A DNA stretch of 5,195 bases from an uncultured Butyricicoccus sp. (GTDB lineage Bacteria; Bacillota; Clostridia; Oscillospirales; Butyricicoccaceae). The translations under genes were made by a program, and so were the position numbers. Of this stretch, positions 5,075-5,195 are shown piece by piece (position 1 is the stretch's first letter; each line of letters begins with the position of its first letter). Under the pieces are notes generated by a model, which searched no databases, was not told the DNA's origin, and saw only the letters and a program-made list of their open reading frames with translations. The DNA is taken from assembly GCA_947575935.1 (NCBI GenBank), contig CANPPM010000208.1, positions 1-5,195 on the forward strand. Reading direction: 5' to 3'.

Positions 5075-5195
5075 TTGACAATTCATCTGCATGATGACGG
5101 CGAATCCGAAAAACGTACCTCTGCTTGGAAAGTGCTTGCCGGAGGAGAAGGGATCAATTTAAGAAAGGGGCAATTGGCTTTATCTCGAAAATTTT
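5075..5195 (+). CDS. Possible start of a divergent gene, unrecognised and partial
   Basis: From TTG 5075-5077 the plus strand stays open for 40 codons to the window edge. It gives a hydrophilic peptide that begins MTIHLHDDGESEKR and continues WKVLAGGEG. The frame is closed upstream by TAA 5036-5038. AAGAAAGGG precedes the TTG, but only 3 bases separate them, which is too close for a good ribosome binding site, and no promoter is evident. A later GTG or TTG in the same frame is also possible. I recognise no family. An open run of this length occurs often by chance, so this is a weak candidate. Confidence 0.15.
   Translation, partial: MTIHLHDDGESEKRTSAWKVLAGGEGINLRKGQLALSRKF

Larger units (their letters stand above)
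4862..5195. other. Region without an assignable gene
   Basis: No open frame here resembles a family I know, and I see no tRNA, rRNA, 6S, signal-recognition-particle or T-box pattern. It holds the UP-like A/T tract, a short GC hairpin at 4889-4911 (GAAGCACC pairing with GG-TGCTTC around one bulged base), a quasi-palindrome CCGAAATTCGG near 5006-5016, the right arm of the inverted repeat, and a polypurine tract at 5037-5071. Minus-strand frames between 4879 and 5092 give Cys/Pro/Phe-rich products without family features and look non-coding. A gene may enter from the right edge: one minus frame would end at a TGA near 5085 and another at a TGA near 5154. Confidence 0.5.

Noticed and set aside
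5075..5080. TTGACA on the plus strand considered as a -35 box
   Set aside because: No TATAAT-like hexamer is found 16-18 bases downstream.
4879..5092. Minus-strand frames of 61 and 69 codons upstream of zapA
   Set aside because: They have Cys/Pro/Phe-rich products without family features and no ribosome binding sites, and they run into the zapA promoter region.
5091..5162. Plus-strand 23-residue peptide frame beginning ATGATG
   Set aside because: It has no Shine-Dalgarno sequence in front and no recognisable peptide; such short frames are common by chance.

Overview
The window carries one minus-strand gene cluster from a Clostridia-type member of the Bacillota. The likely group is the Oscillospirales/Ruminococcaceae, judged from the moderately high GC, the gene order and the two TTG starts; this placement is inference. 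Read in the direction of transcription, from right to left, the order is zapA, a U32-family (RlhA/TrhP-like) protein with a DUF3656 region, a small DUF4321 membrane protein, maf, mreC and mreD. The mreD frame runs to the left edge and is essentially complete.

Layout by region: 1-500 is mreD, which has no stop codon inside the window. 502-1338 is mreC with a TTG start, separated from mreD by one base. 1406-1960 is maf, where a strong ribosome binding site supports an internal TTG rather than the upstream ATG. 2051-2302 is DUF4321. 2355-4484 is the U32 protein, whose ATG overlaps the zapA stop by 4 bp. 4481-4789 is zapA. Just upstream of zapA lies a good vegetative promoter: an extended -10 at 4831-4839, a weak -35 and an A/T-tract UP-like element. 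The rest (4862-5195) holds no gene I can name. It contains a long inverted repeat whose left arm covers the zapA -35, a polypurine tract, and an uncertain open frame on the plus strand that leaves the window.

The genes are on one strand with short gaps (4-bp overlap, 52, about 90, 67 and 1 bp) and no convincing terminator between them, so they are probably one transcript. The theme is division and cell shape: ZapA supports the FtsZ ring, Maf is a nucleotide pyrophosphatase linked to septum inhibition in Bacillus, and MreC and MreD belong to the elongation machinery. The U32 protein is probably an RNA-hydroxylating enzyme. DUF4321 is an uncharacterised two-helix membrane protein placed between the two groups.

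This is mostly a known kind of housekeeping cluster. I did not find a clear new system. The items most worth a second look are the 16-bp inverted repeat at the zapA promoter, a perfect 14-bp-stem hairpin inside the U32 coding sequence, the uncharacterised DUF4321 gene, and the absence of mreB and radC between maf and mreC.
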